Assembly: GCA_910576335.1 (NCBI GenBank)
Contig: CAJTIU010000004.1
Coordinates: 1 to 64,000, forward strand
DNA: 64,000 bases
Source of the DNA: Lachnospiraceae bacterium
GTDB taxonomy: Bacteria; Bacillota; Clostridia; Lachnospirales; Lachnospiraceae
Direction of reading: 5' to 3'
In this document: positions 1 through 7,635 of the stretch, piece by piece
Numbering within the stretch: the stretch's first letter is position 1
Layout of the letters: every line of letters starts with the position of its first letter
Notes under the pieces: generated by a model
Database searches by the model: none
What the model was told of the DNA's origin: nothing
What the model saw: only the letters and a program-made list of their open reading frames with translations
Translations under genes and position numbers: made by a program

Positions 1-176
1 TCTGCTTCTATCTCTTCCAACGCCTCTGACAGGGACTCGATCTGCTCCGCAAAGATTTTGACCGCTTTCCTTCCTCCGGCTCTCCCATGCTCCAGGCCGA
101 TGCTTTCCTTTGCGTACTGGACAATCGAATTGTTGATAACTGCTTGCTTTTTTGCTTTCTTTGCTTTATTATTCAT
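1..176 (-). CDS. Unknown protein, N-terminal 58 residues, cut by left edge
   Basis: An open frame starts at an ATG at 176 and runs off the left edge. The first residues are strongly basic and Lys/Ala-rich (MNNKAKKAKKQA), followed by a helical stretch ending in acidic residues (SEALEEIEA). An SD-like AGAGGT lies eight bases before the ATG, inside one arm of an inverted repeat (180-250). I do not recognise the family. It is on the same strand as the recombinase cluster to its right and could be element or flanking DNA. Confidence 0.5.
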   Translation of the reverse strand, partial: MNNKAKKAKKQAVINNSIVQYAKESIGLEHGRAGGRKAVKIFAEQIESLSEALEEIEA

Positions 177-179
177 CTT

Positions 180-250
180 AGATACCTCTTGTGTTCTTGA
201 ATTTTACCAACTATCGGGTCAGTAAGAATTTAACTATACACGAGGTATCT
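180..250 (-). promoter_or_regulatory. Inverted repeat that hides the ribosome binding site of the left-edge gene
   Basis: Thirteen-base arms at 180-192 and 238-250 (AGATACCTC then T/G then TGT) pair with one mismatch across a 45-base spacer. Read on the minus strand, the downstream arm contains the AGAGGT Shine-Dalgarno sequence of the gene starting at 176. Folding of the leader would therefore mask its ribosome binding site. Read on the plus strand, the repeat is followed by seven T and could act as a terminator. The regulatory role is inferred. Confidence 0.4.
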
Positions 251-348
251 TTTTTTATCAACTCCCTTTGCACTTTATATTATACAGGAAGCTTTCGCAT
301 AAATTTAGCCACTTTGTCAAGGTGGCTATGTAAAGGATTCATGGCAAT

Positions 349-393
349 AAAAAAAGCCGACTGGCTGTTTTGTTATAAACTACACCAATCGGC
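349..393 (-). terminator. Intrinsic terminator after the 427-762 gene
   Basis: On the minus strand GCCGATTGG (385-393) pairs with CCAGTCGGC (356-364), one G-T wobble, and is followed by a run of T (349-355). It lies about 30 bases after the stop codon at 427 and ends the two-gene unit that starts near 970. Confidence 0.65.
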
Positions 394-426
394 AATGTAA
401 AAATCTATTCAGTTTTATTATCTGCC

Positions 427-762
427 TTACCTGTTCTTTCGTGATAAAGCTTCTCTTATTCTCTCTGTATTCCATTTCTCTGGGAACAATACCGCCATAA
501 TATGAAACGCATCTATCAGTCCTGCAATATACGCATGAGTACCATATTCAAAATCCTGCTTATCCCTGCAATCTATAAGATGTTGACAAACTTCCCTTTG
601 TTTCTCTGTCAAATCAAGCTGATTAAAGGCATCCTCTGCATTTCCCTCATTATTACTGTCCTTTTGATAACTTGCATCCGCTTGTAACAGTTTCAATACA
701 GATTCGTCTTTTAGTTTCTCGACCGCTATTTTCACCAGTTCTTTAAATTCCTTATCGCACAT
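427..762 (-). CDS. Small hypothetical protein (111 aa)
   Basis: A soluble, mostly helical 111-residue protein with no membrane segment and no motif I can assign. It contains a conserved-looking segment LTEKQREVCQHL followed by a C-terminal helix. The start at 762 follows GGGGGAA closely and overlaps the end of the preceding gene (752-949) by 11 bases, so the two are translationally coupled. Pairs of small proteins of this kind often sit next to large serine recombinases in Clostridia mobile elements, possibly as a DUF6809-like family, but I cannot confirm that. A directionality or accessory role is speculation. Confidence 0.6.
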   Translation of the reverse strand: MCDKEFKELVKIAVEKLKDESVLKLLQADASYQKDSNNEGNAEDAFNQLDLTEKQREVCQHLIDCRDKQDFEYGTHAYIAGLIDAFHIMAVLFPEKWNTERIREALSRKNR

Positions 763-949
763 CACTTCCCCCTGCCAGTTCTACTCTTAATTTTTTTATA
801 GGTGCATGGATAACCTTAAAAATAAGTTCATCAACACAATCTGTATATCTGCCCTGCTGTATGAGCTGATTCTTCAATTCCACAAGGCTATGTAACAAAA
901 TACTCCGTTCCTCACTATCCACATATAAATGATTTTTCTTTTCTCTCAT
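752..949 (-). CDS. Small hypothetical protein (65 aa)
   Basis: A 65-residue protein beginning MREKKNHLYVDSEERSILLH. The middle reads LVELKNQLIQQGRYTDCVDEL, a helical pattern I recall from short uncharacterised proteins of clostridial elements, but no function is known to me. It is the first gene after the promoter at 976-1004 and overlaps the next gene by 11 bases. The ATG at 949 was preferred over an upstream TTG because the TTG lies directly on the weak AAGG ribosome binding site. Confidence 0.6.
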   Translation of the reverse strand: MREKKNHLYVDSEERSILLHSLVELKNQLIQQGRYTDCVDELIFKVIHAPIKKLRVELAGGSDVR

Positions 950-975
950 AATAAACACCAACCTTTTTTGATTTC

Positions 976-1004
976 ATTATATAGAGAAATACCAAACCAA
1001 TCAA
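976..1004 (-). promoter_or_regulatory. Sigma-A-type promoter for the 752-949 / 427-762 pair
   Basis: On the minus strand TTGATT (999-1004) and a consensus TATAAT (976-981) are separated by exactly 17 bases. It lies between the recombinase terminator (1020-1059) and the first small gene, so the pair is transcribed separately from the recombinase. Confidence 0.6.
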
Positions 1005-1019
1005 AGGTGCGATTCAGAC

Positions 1020-1059
1020 AATAAAATAAGCGTACCACTATTTCTAATGATACGCTTAT
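1020..1059 (-). terminator. Hairpin terminator after the serine recombinase
   Basis: Perfect nine-base arms ATAAGCGTA / TACGCTTAT (1026-1034, 1051-1059) start seven bases after the recombinase stop. On the minus strand they are followed by a short T-rich stretch. The U-tract is weak, so some read-through is likely. Confidence 0.5.
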
Positions 1060-1065
1060 GATTAT

Positions 1066-2859
1066 TTAGATATAAACATCAACGGTCAAATCTTCCCATT
1101 GATTTTTTCTAAGATAGCCACCATTCGCCCTGCGGAAAGCCTGTGCTTCCTCAAAACTTATGGTAAAAGTCCAGAATGGTTTTCGCCTATCTTTGTGATA
1201 TAGCTGCCTGTGCTGCTGTGACGTATCAGAGGAAAGTTCTGTTTGGGTAACTGTGTAATTGTTGCTCCTGCCTTCGACATCCAGTTTGTAGTCATCCGGG
1301 AAGAAATTCAATTTCCAGATAAAGCAATCTCTACAAACTATTATCTCTTTTACGAAAGCATCTATAATTTCCTCTGGAATGTGTTTTGTTGAAAAGTTAA
1401 AGTCTTGCTCTAACCCATATTTTAACACTTCCAGTTTGTCTTTATAAATATCGTCTGTGATTTCTTCCTCGCTTTCAAGCAAACTCAACTGTTCTCTGAG
1501 TTTTTCCTGCTCCTTTTGAAGTTGCGCCCGCTTTTCATCATAACGATCCTTTTCAATCTCACCAGCCATACGCATATTCAAAAGGTTATCATATTTCCTG
1601 TTCCATGCCTCTAATTTCTGTTCAAGTTCATGCTTCCTTTCTAAAGCCTCGTTATCCTGCTCGTTATCGTAGCATTTATCTAACATTTCATTGGCAATGG
1701 TCAGGACACCCTCTCTGTCATTCCAAAACTTCTGGAATACTACATCCGCCATAGCTTCTAACTTCCAACGTGCTACCATTTTTGTAACACACATACCCTC
1801 GGTACTAAGCCCCTTTTTCTCTCTGGTCTTTGCAGAACCGAAACGTACTTGACTGTAACATTGATACGCATATTGCGGCCCGCCTGCTCCATAATGCCAA
1901 ACCACTCTGTTGTAAGTATGACCACATTCGCAAATCAGCTTCCTGCACCATACGTCTTTGGAAACTTTTTTCCCACGCCTTCCCTTATTATTTATAGATG
2001 CAGATTTACTGTCCAACATTTCCTGAACTTTTTGAAACTGTTCTTTGGTAACAATCGGTGTATGACTGCCTTCCACCACTACCTTGTCAACATCTCCAAA
2101 ATTATTGATTTTCTTCTGTTCTAAAAAATCCGGCACATACTGTTTCCGGTAGATGATTGTCCCACAGTAAAATGGATTTCGGAGAATCCTACTTATATTT
2201 GCTGGTTGCCACTTTGTCAATCCTGTTGCTGTAAGATGACCTTCTTTTTCGATAATAAACTGTATCTTTCTGACACCATTACCGTCTAAATACAAATCAA
2301 ATATTCTTCTGACTGTAGCCGCCTGTGATTCATTGATAACAAACTCTTTATCAATCCTATCATATCCCAGTATATTTCCATTTCCATATGGCACAGCATT
2401 TTGAAACGAAATCATTTGTCCTGCTTTTACTCTGAGTGATGTCTTTTTGCTCTCATTCTGCGCCAATGTTGCCATGATAGTCAAACGGAGTTCTCCATCT
2501 TCATCATTCATTGTCCAAATATTATCTTCTGTAAAATAGACTTCAACACCCTGCTTCTTTAATATGCGTGTCTGCTGTAAAGTGTCTACCGTATTCCTTG
2601 CAAACCGGGATACTTCTCTTGTTATGACAAGATCAAACTTTCCCTCTGAAGCGTCTTTCATCATCCGCATAAAATTCTTCCGCTTTTTTACAGATGTTCC
2701 AGTAATTCCTTCATCTATGTAACGGTCATAAAGTTCCCATTCCGGGTGTTGGGCTAATAAATTGTCATAATACTGAACCTGGTTGCCTAATGCAGATATT
2801 TGTGCCTCATGCTCTGTCGATACTCTGGCATATATCGCAACTATCCTTTTCTTATACAT
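1066..2859 (-). CDS. Large serine recombinase (integrase/transposase type), complete
   Basis: A 597-residue site-specific recombinase. The N-terminal resolvase domain holds the nucleophile Ser14 in YARVST, and the conserved REVSRFARNT follows near residue 85. A recombinase domain follows (about 170-290: YGNGNILGYDR, RILRNPFYCG). A zinc-ribbon-like segment with paired cysteines (CECGH) and a long coiled coil (about 420-480) come next, and the end is DVYI. Enzymes of this family integrate and excise elements through short att sites without host factors. It follows a SHOCT-like gene by 42 bases and is probably co-transcribed with it. The partial recombinase at the right edge ends in KVYI and looks related, so which enzyme moves this ICE is open. 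Confidence 0.93.
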   Translation of the reverse strand: MYKKRIVAIYARVSTEHEAQISALGNQVQYYDNLLAQHPEWELYDRYIDEGITGTSVKKRKNFMRMMKDASEGKFDLVITREVSRFARNTVDTLQQTRILKKQGVEVYFTEDNIWTMNDEDGELRLTIMATLAQNESKKTSLRVKAGQMISFQNAVPYGNGNILGYDRIDKEFVINESQAATVRRIFDLYLDGNGVRKIQFIIEKEGHLTATGLTKWQPANISRILRNPFYCGTIIYRKQYVPDFLEQKKINNFGDVDKVVVEGSHTPIVTKEQFQKVQEMLDSKSASINNKGRRGKKVSKDVWCRKLICECGHTYNRVVWHYGAGGPQYAYQCYSQVRFGSAKTREKKGLSTEGMCVTKMVARWKLEAMADVVFQKFWNDREGVLTIANEMLDKCYDNEQDNEALERKHELEQKLEAWNRKYDNLLNMRMAGEIEKDRYDEKRAQLQKEQEKLREQLSLLESEEEITDDIYKDKLEVLKYGLEQDFNFSTKHIPEEIIDAFVKEIIVCRDCFIWKLNFFPDDYKLDVEGRSNNYTVTQTELSSDTSQQHRQLYHKDRRKPFWTFTISFEEAQAFRRANGGYLRKNQWEDLTVDVYI

Positions 2860-2901
2860 TCATTCGCCTTTCCTTATTTCCTCGTTTTGTTCACACTCAT
2901 A

Positions 2902-3060
2902 TTAGCATGAATTATTTGATTCTGCAAGCCCTTTCTTCTCATATTTCGATAAAATTTTCTTATATACCTTTTCAGATATTTTTCCTTGGTTAAACAAATG
3001 CTTCATTAAAGCCAAAGCCATTGTAGTATTGATTTGCTCCTTTGTTATATTGCTGCTCAT
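2902..3060 (-). CDS. Short SHOCT-like protein preceding the recombinase (52 aa)
   Basis: A 52-residue protein with a very strong ribosome binding site (AGGGAGG) seven bases before the ATG at 3060. The pattern MALALMKHLFNQGKISEKVYKKI resembles the SHOCT oligomerisation motif (short helix, a G-x-I-[ST]-E turn, second helix). Such proteins commonly precede large serine recombinases in Firmicutes elements. Forty-two bases separate it from the recombinase, so an operon is likely. An alternative overlapping frame of about 59 codons exists but lacks a comparable start signal. Confidence 0.65.
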   Translation of the reverse strand: MSSNITKEQINTTMALALMKHLFNQGKISEKVYKKILSKYEKKGLAESNNSC

Positions 3061-3156
3061 ATTTCCTCCCTTCTGCTACATAAATTTTATCTGCCCATGA
3101 CGGACAAGAATCAAGTTCCCGGCTCTCATCAGCAGACAAAACTTCTCCAAACTCTT

Positions 3157-3306
3157 TCAAAAAATCCATACGAGTGACAGCTCATTACACTGTCCACATC
3201 GGTATCGCACCGTCATTCCAAACTGACCGGAAAACCCGGAAGTATCATTATCAAAGATATGCCTCATTGCCTCATGCAACTGCTGCACTTTTCGCCAGAC
3301 ATTCAT
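3157..3306 (-). CDS. Possible small protein or gene remnant with a CxxC zinc-ribbon half
   Basis: A 49-codon frame starting at an ATG at 3306 encodes a peptide with a helical N-terminus and RYRCGQC near its end, resembling half of a zinc ribbon. No convincing ribosome binding site precedes it. A partly overlapping open stretch in another frame (about 3260-3430) is Cys-rich (VGCAEPLCGHAKNC) but has no start codon. I read the region as a decayed gene or genes. It could still be a short functional protein. Confidence 0.25.
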   Translation of the reverse strand: MNVWRKVQQLHEAMRHIFDNDTSGFSGQFGMTVRYRCGQCNELSLVWIF

Positions 3307-3609
3307 CGCTCACTGCCTTAACTTCAATACCAGATTTCAGTATTCCCTCGTATGCACTTCCGCACAAAAATGGAAGCAGGCAGTTCTTGGCGTGTCCGCA
3401 TAGCGGCTCCGCACATCCCACACGTCCCGTATGTATTTACATATTCAATTATCAAGGTACACACGCCAACCTGCGTTGGCGGGCAGAAAACCCTCTGCCT
3501 GTTTTGGATAAAATCTCTTCTGGACTTGCCAGCCCAAAAAGCACATAAGCACTCTCCGTCTGCTATGAACGGTTCTGTAAAGATTATGTGCTTTAGCGGA
3601 ATGGCAAGT
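3307..3609. other. No confident gene; paired hairpins downstream of the HTH gene
   Basis: Two adjacent inverted repeats (CGCCAAC/GTTGGCG near 3468-3484 and GCAGA/TCTGC near 3482-3500) lie just downstream of the HTH gene. The only open stretches are start-less or fragmentary. Nothing here looks like an intact gene. Confidence 0.35.
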
Positions 3610-3939
3610 TTACAGTTCCAGTTTATCGGGGCCGTATTTATGTATAATCTGCAACAGGATTTTCTTTTGTGACCCTTCCGCCTGTCCGTATATTTCCCGC
3701 AGAGTTTTTAGCTCGTCAGCGGAAAGGGTATTCACATATGGCTTGTAATCCTCTCCTAAAAAAATCCCTCCATCCCCACCCTGCTTTGTATAAATCGGGT
3801 ATCCGGGAGATAAAGCCTGAATATCTTTTTGTATCGTGCGGGTAGTGACGCCAAACTCGTCCGCCAGTTCCCTTGCCGTTGTACGCCGCCGGATAATCAG
3901 AATGTTAATGATTTCCGTCCTGCGGTCTGCTGTATTCAT
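3610..3939 (-). CDS. Short DeoR/HTH_11-type transcriptional regulator (109 aa)
   Basis: The N-terminal 55 residues form a winged helix of the DeoR/WYL type (RTTARELADEFGVTTRTIQKDIQAL). The remaining half (GGIFLGEDYKPYVNTLSADE) resembles the linker seen before WYL domains. At 109 residues it is far shorter than a full WYL regulator of about 300 but ends cleanly, so it may be a naturally short family. The start is supported by GGGAGGTGAAGC before the ATG. It points away from the mobilization genes across a shared upstream region and may regulate them. Confidence 0.75.
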   Translation of the reverse strand: MNTADRRTEIINILIIRRRTTARELADEFGVTTRTIQKDIQALSPGYPIYTKQGGDGGIFLGEDYKPYVNTLSADELKTLREIYGQAEGSQKKILLQIIHKYGPDKLEL

Positions 3940-4105
3940 GCTTCACCTCCCTTCTGCTAATTCTCCAATCACATTGTAAAAAACGAACCCGAACAATCCG
4001 TTCCTATTCAAAAAAATAATTTAAAAAGTTTTTCGGTTCTGTTCTGCTCTACTCTTTTGACAGCCTTTATACCTCCGTCTTTTGTTTTTCTTCTGCTATC
4101 TCCTG

Positions 4106-4134
4106 TTGACTTTCCCTCTGTCGCTTGTTAAAAT
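4106..4134 (+). promoter_or_regulatory. Sigma-A-type promoter of the mobilization operon
   Basis: TTGACT (4106-4111) and TAAAAT (4129-4134) are separated by 17 bases on the plus strand. It is the only good promoter match before mobC, about 460 bases upstream, which leaves a long leader that covers the oriT candidate. Confidence 0.6.
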
Positions 4135-4179
4135 CTTTAATGGATAGAATCAAAACTTCATTAACAGACACTCAAACTG

Positions 4180-4599
4180 CTATGAGCCGAATCAGGGCAA
4201 CTCTGCCCTGTTCTGGCTGTGGCAGTTTTTTATTTGCCAAAACAGTCCCCAAAGCCAAATACCCGAAAGGCTTTACAAAAACAGGGGCGGAAACGCCCAT
4301 ATGTGTTGTAAGATGCTCGCCTAAGCTCGCACAACACGCAAATTCCCTACGGGTAATTTGCCACGAATAGCAAGCACTGCCTACGGACGTCCGTAGGCTT
4401 CAATTTCCCCAAGTTCCTCCAGGTGGGATCTTGAAAAAATTGGCTTGCAGAGGGCATATCCCCCTGACCCCCTTTGCGCTCCAAAATCCCAAAATTACCC
4501 CTGCGGAATTTCCGGATTTTTACGCTTGAAAAACCTTCCTGCCGGATACGGCATATTACAAAAACCAAACCATTTTTAGCGAAAGGAGCCTCCCAAACT
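4180..4599 (+). other. oriT: Candidate origin of transfer (oriT): cluster of inverted repeats before mobC
   Basis: This 420-base stretch without a convincing gene holds at least five inverted repeats. They are AGGGCA/TGCCCT (near 4193), GGGCG-GAAA-CGCCC (4285-4298), GTGTTGT/ACAACAC (near 4304-4336), GCAAATT/AATTTGC (near 4338-4362) and a perfect 20-base palindrome GCCTACGGACGTCCGTAGGC (4379-4398). An oriT of this architecture is expected directly upstream of mobC and relaxase genes. The nick site cannot be fixed from sequence alone; the C-rich segment near 4455-4480 is a candidate. A frame at 4140-4370 is open but lacks a ribosome binding site. Confidence 0.5.
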
Positions 4600-4941
4600 A
4601 TGGAGAACCGAGAACGTCAAAACCGCTTAACGCTCCGTCTAAGCGATGATGAGCTTTACATACTGGAGCAAAAATGCAAAGCCTCCAACATGAAAGACAA
4701 ATCCTCTTTCCTGCGACATCTGATCCTGTACGGCTATGTCTATGACATTGACTATTCAGAGCTGCGGGAATACAACTCTGCGCTTGCCAGAATCGGGAAT
4801 AATCTGAACCAGATTGCAAAGCGCATGAACGCAACAGGCAACGTATATAAAGCCGATGTAAATGAAGTAAAGGAGCTGATGAAACAGGTATGGCATACAC
4901 AAAAATCCATGCTATCACGGCAACCGTCAGTAAAGCAGTAG
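4600..4941 (+). CDS. mobC: MobC-family mobilization protein
   Basis: A 113-residue relaxosome accessory protein. The N-terminus (RQNRLTLRLSDDELYILEQK) is a ribbon-helix-helix DNA-binding fold. The C-terminal half carries the bacterial MobC signature (ALARIGNNLNQIAKRMNATG). It would bind oriT and help the relaxase open the DNA strands. The ATG at 4600 is preceded by AAAGGAG. An upstream in-frame ATG at 4474 would add a basic tail unlike the family. The gene overlaps the relaxase gene by 52 bases in another frame, indicating translational coupling. Confidence 0.9.
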   Translation: MENRERQNRLTLRLSDDELYILEQKCKASNMKDKSSFLRHLILYGYVYDIDYSELREYNSALARIGNNLNQIAKRMNATGNVYKADVNEVKELMKQVWHTQKSMLSRQPSVKQ

Positions 4942-6293
4942 ACTACATCTGCAACCCTGCCAAAACCGATGAGGGCATACTGATTTCTTCCTACGGCTGC
5001 AGCCCTGAAACTGCCGCCTATGATTTTAAATTTGCCCTGTCAAAAACCAGCCAGTCCGACCCAAACAAAGCCTACCATTTGATACAGTCCTTTCTTCCCG
5101 GTGAGGTTACTTATAAGGAAGCCCACCAGATAGGCGTGGAGCTTGCCGACAGGCTTTTAGAGGGGAAATACTCGTATGTTGTCAGCTCCCATATAGATAA
5201 AGGCCACGTCCATAACCATGTGATTTTCTGTGCCGCCGATAACATCAATCATCAGAAATATCATGACTGCAAAAAGACCTATTACAACATCCGCAGCCTG
5301 AGCGATGACCTCTGCCGGGAGCATGAACTTTCCATCATTACTCCGGGGGAAAAAAGGGGCAAAACTTACAAGGAATGGCAGGCTGGCAAAAACGGCTCCG
5401 CATGGAAAGAGCAGTTAAAATCCGACATTAACGAAGCCATAAAAACCGCCGCAACTTACGAGGACTGCATTGAGCTGATCCGGGCAAAAGGCTACGAGGT
5501 CAAGGGGGAGGGTTTTGGGGAAAAAGCGCATAAATTTATCTCCTTCCGTCCTCTGGACAGAGAGCGTTTTGTCCGTGGCAGCGCAAAGTCTTTGGGAGCC
5601 GAATACACCAAGGAACGGATAAAGGAGCGCATAGAGGAAAAGGCTCTTTTAAAGGATAAAAAGCGTGTGCCGTTCCCCACCAGGAAGAAACCCATTGTCA
5701 AAGATTATTCAAAGAAAAATCTTATTGACACCACCGAGGACAAGTTTGCCAATAGCCCCGGCCTGAAACATTGGGCTGACATCCAAAACCTTAAAATCGC
5801 CGCAGCAAGTTACAGTCAGGCAGGCTCCATTTCCGAGCTTGAAAAACAGATTGCCGCCAAGTCCGCACTTGCGAAAACCGCACGGACAAGCCTTGTGGAA
5901 ATGGAGCATCAGCTAAAGGATTTAGGACAGATTCTAAAGTATGCCGAGCAGTATAAAGCCAACCGTATCTACCATATCCGCTACCAGAAATCAAAGGATA
6001 AGGACAGATACCTGCGCCAGCACGAAACCGAGCTTCTGCTCCATGACGGTGCTGAAAATATGCTGAAACGCTTTGGCATTGACACCAGAAACCTTGATGT
6101 TGAAAAACTCCGCAGCGATTACAATGCTCTCTATTCCAAAAAGGAAGCCCTGCGGAAAACCTGCCAGTCTGCCGAAAAGGACGCTGCCGCCTTCACCCGG
6201 AAGCTGGACAACCTGAATCAATACCTTGACCGGAATCTGGCGCAGCAGGAAACCGCCGACAGGAAGTCCGATAAAAGCCGACAATCACTCTAA
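4890..6293 (+). CDS. mobA: Relaxase / mobilization nuclease (Tn1549 type)
   Basis: A 467-residue DNA-nicking enzyme that cuts oriT and stays attached to the transferred strand. The relaxase domain fills about 1-260: a catalytic tyrosine candidate at Tyr19 (KAVDYI) and the metal-binding triad GHVHNH (His106, His108, His110) followed by VIFCA. The C-terminal 200 residues are helical and charged, with coiled-coil character (SISELEKQIAAKSALAKTA), as is usual in this family. It is encoded on the strand opposite to the conjugation operon, as in Tn1549. A strong hairpin terminator follows at 6304-6360. Confidence 0.93.
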   Translation: MAYTKIHAITATVSKAVDYICNPAKTDEGILISSYGCSPETAAYDFKFALSKTSQSDPNKAYHLIQSFLPGEVTYKEAHQIGVELADRLLEGKYSYVVSSHIDKGHVHNHVIFCAADNINHQKYHDCKKTYYNIRSLSDDLCREHELSIITPGEKRGKTYKEWQAGKNGSAWKEQLKSDINEAIKTAATYEDCIELIRAKGYEVKGEGFGEKAHKFISFRPLDRERFVRGSAKSLGAEYTKERIKERIEEKALLKDKKRVPFPTRKKPIVKDYSKKNLIDTTEDKFANSPGLKHWADIQNLKIAAASYSQAGSISELEKQIAAKSALAKTARTSLVEMEHQLKDLGQILKYAEQYKANRIYHIRYQKSKDKDRYLRQHETELLLHDGAENMLKRFGIDTRNLDVEKLRSDYNALYSKKEALRKTCQSAEKDAAAFTRKLDNLNQYLDRNLAQQETADRKSDKSRQSL

Positions 6294-6303
6294 TTTCGAC
6301 ATC

Positions 6304-6360
6304 AAAAAAGAGGGTGTACCGCAACGAAGTTTTTCACTTCACTACGGTACACCCTCTTTT
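6304..6360. terminator. Strong bidirectional terminator after the relaxase
   Basis: Sixteen-base arms AAAAGAGGGTGTACCG / CGGTACACCCTCTTTT flank a loop that itself can fold (GAAG/CTTC). It starts ten bases after the relaxase stop and has A- and T-runs on either side, so it can stop transcription from both directions. It separates the mobilization module from the cargo. Confidence 0.8.
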
Positions 6361-6516
6361 GTATGGCTCTCCCTTAAGTCCATCCGTTTCATTATCCTTA
6401 CCCTGTGTATGTTCCTATATCGTTCTTTCATGTATTGTACTCCATATATATACTGTACTCTGCTGCAATTCACGCCCGCCGATGTGTACTGTAAACTACT
6501 ATGGAGGTGAATCACA

Positions 6517-6846
6517 ATGAATAATGGAAAACAAAATTTAGCTGCCGCCGTGCGTGAAGCCCGGACAGAACTAGGCCTTTCCCAAGAAAGACTTGCCGAA
6601 ATCCTGAATATCGACTCACGCACCATACTTAACATTGAAGCCGGGCGTGGCAACCCCAAATTTGAAAAACTATACCCTTTGATTACATACCTTAAAATAC
6701 CTGCCAGTAAAATCTTTGATCCGGATTACAATGACGAAGCGCCAAACCTCCAAAAGCTCCTCGCTCTGCAAAAAGACTGTACGGAGCAGGAAGCCGCAGA
6801 CCTGCTCCCTATGGTTCGTTACTTGCTTGAATTACTGCGGAAATAG
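6517..6846 (+). CDS. XRE-family transcriptional regulator (109 aa)
   Basis: An N-terminal helix-turn-helix (about 9-64: LGLSQERLAEILNIDSRTILNIEAGRGNP) is followed by a short helical C-terminus of about 40 residues. The start has a good site (TGGAGGTGAATCACA). The 100 bases upstream contain three TGTACT-type half sites (near 6434, 6452, 6485), a plausible autoregulatory operator. It stands alone between two terminators at the start of the cargo block. Confidence 0.85.
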   Translation: MNNGKQNLAAAVREARTELGLSQERLAEILNIDSRTILNIEAGRGNPKFEKLYPLITYLKIPASKIFDPDYNDEAPNLQKLLALQKDCTEQEAADLLPMVRYLLELLRK

Positions 6847-6920
6847 AAAAACCTGTCACTACGATAAAGCAATTTTTCTAATTCTATAAGACAACCATTC
6901 TTCCTATCTTAAAAATGTAA

Positions 6921-6958
6921 AGGCATCTATTGGTATCTTCCAATAGATGCCTCATTTT
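6921..6958 (+). terminator. Intrinsic terminator after the XRE gene
   Basis: Perfect 13-base arms AGGCATCTATTGG / CCAATAGATGCCT with a six-base loop, followed by CATTTTC. It lies 75 bases after the XRE stop codon. Confidence 0.75.
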
Positions 6959-7151
6959 CAAATTCCTTACTCTATAATATCTGTTAATGAAATCTAACAT
7001 ATACTATTTAGTGATATACTAAAATTTGTCCTTGCCTAGTTCCCTTTTATCGCTTGTGCTTTATTGGTTTTTCTTATAGTTTCTTTGCCAGAACTACCCT
7101 GAATTTCCACTCCAGTGACACTTTCATCAATATCTACCCCCTGTTAAACTT
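6959..7151. other. Intergenic, possible short relic frames only
   Basis: This convergent gap contains a 17-codon frame on the minus strand with a good upstream GGGGG (about 7065-7119) and an overlapping 33-codon open stretch lacking a start. Neither resembles a known family. I regard the stretch as non-coding or relic sequence. Confidence 0.25.
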
Positions 7152-7619
7152 CTACTTCTGCTTTTTACCAAGTTTCTTTACACATATAAAAACCACTACG
7201 GCAGTCGCTATAAGAAATTCTGCAAAAAGTATCTCTTTCCCACCCAATACACCATATTCAAAAAAGAAAAAATGTTCAACAAAACATACCGCAAAGAATA
7301 TCAGATATACTGCAGCCGAATACATGACACAGCTAAAAACCTGCCGCTGTTTTTGCTCCCGCCCAAGCATCATCTGCTGCTGTTTTTCCAGCATTTCCGT
7401 TTTTACTGACAAGTCGTCTATTTCGGATGACTTTAGCAGATAATCAGTCGTAACATTAAAAACCGCACTCATTGCCACTATTTTTTCCAGTTCGGGAGTT
7501 GCCTGCCCACTTTCCCACTTTGAAATGGACTGTCTCGAAACATCAAGTTTTTCAGCAAGCTGCTCCTGTGTCATGTCATTGGCTTTCCGCAATGTCAGTA
7601 GTTTTTCTGAAAAATCCAT
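7152..7619 (-). CDS. XRE-family regulator with two C-terminal membrane helices
   Basis: A 155-residue protein. Residues 1-65 are an HTH_XRE domain ([32 protein letters not shown]), followed by a short linker. Two hydrophobic helices follow (about 98-117 [19 protein letters not shown] and 131-148 [17 protein letters not shown]). Such membrane-tethered XRE regulators are common beside clostridial ABC exporters. It lies 17 bases behind the ABC permease gene in the same direction and is probably its sensor-regulator, in place of a two-component system; that role is inferred. Confidence 0.85.
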   Translation of the reverse strand: MDFSEKLLTLRKANDMTQEQLAEKLDVSRQSISKWESGQATPELEKIVAMSAVFNVTTDYLLKSSEIDDLSVKTEMLEKQQQMMLGREQKQRQVFSCVMYSAAVYLIFFAVCFVEHFFFFEYGVLGGKEILFAEFLIATAVVVFICVKKLGKKQK

Positions 7620-7635
7620 AATATCCTGTCCTCCC

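Noticed and set aside
191-400. Plus-strand open frame at the left edge
   Set aside because: It crosses an inverted repeat and a terminator, lacks a ribosome binding site and looks like random translation.
3174-3672. Two overlapping plus-strand frames
   Set aside because: Composition is unlike a protein, there are no start signals, and they run into the HTH gene on the other strand.
4140-4370. Open plus-strand frame upstream of mobC
   Set aside because: No ribosome binding site, and it is full of inverted repeats expected of oriT; the CSGCG motif alone is not enough.
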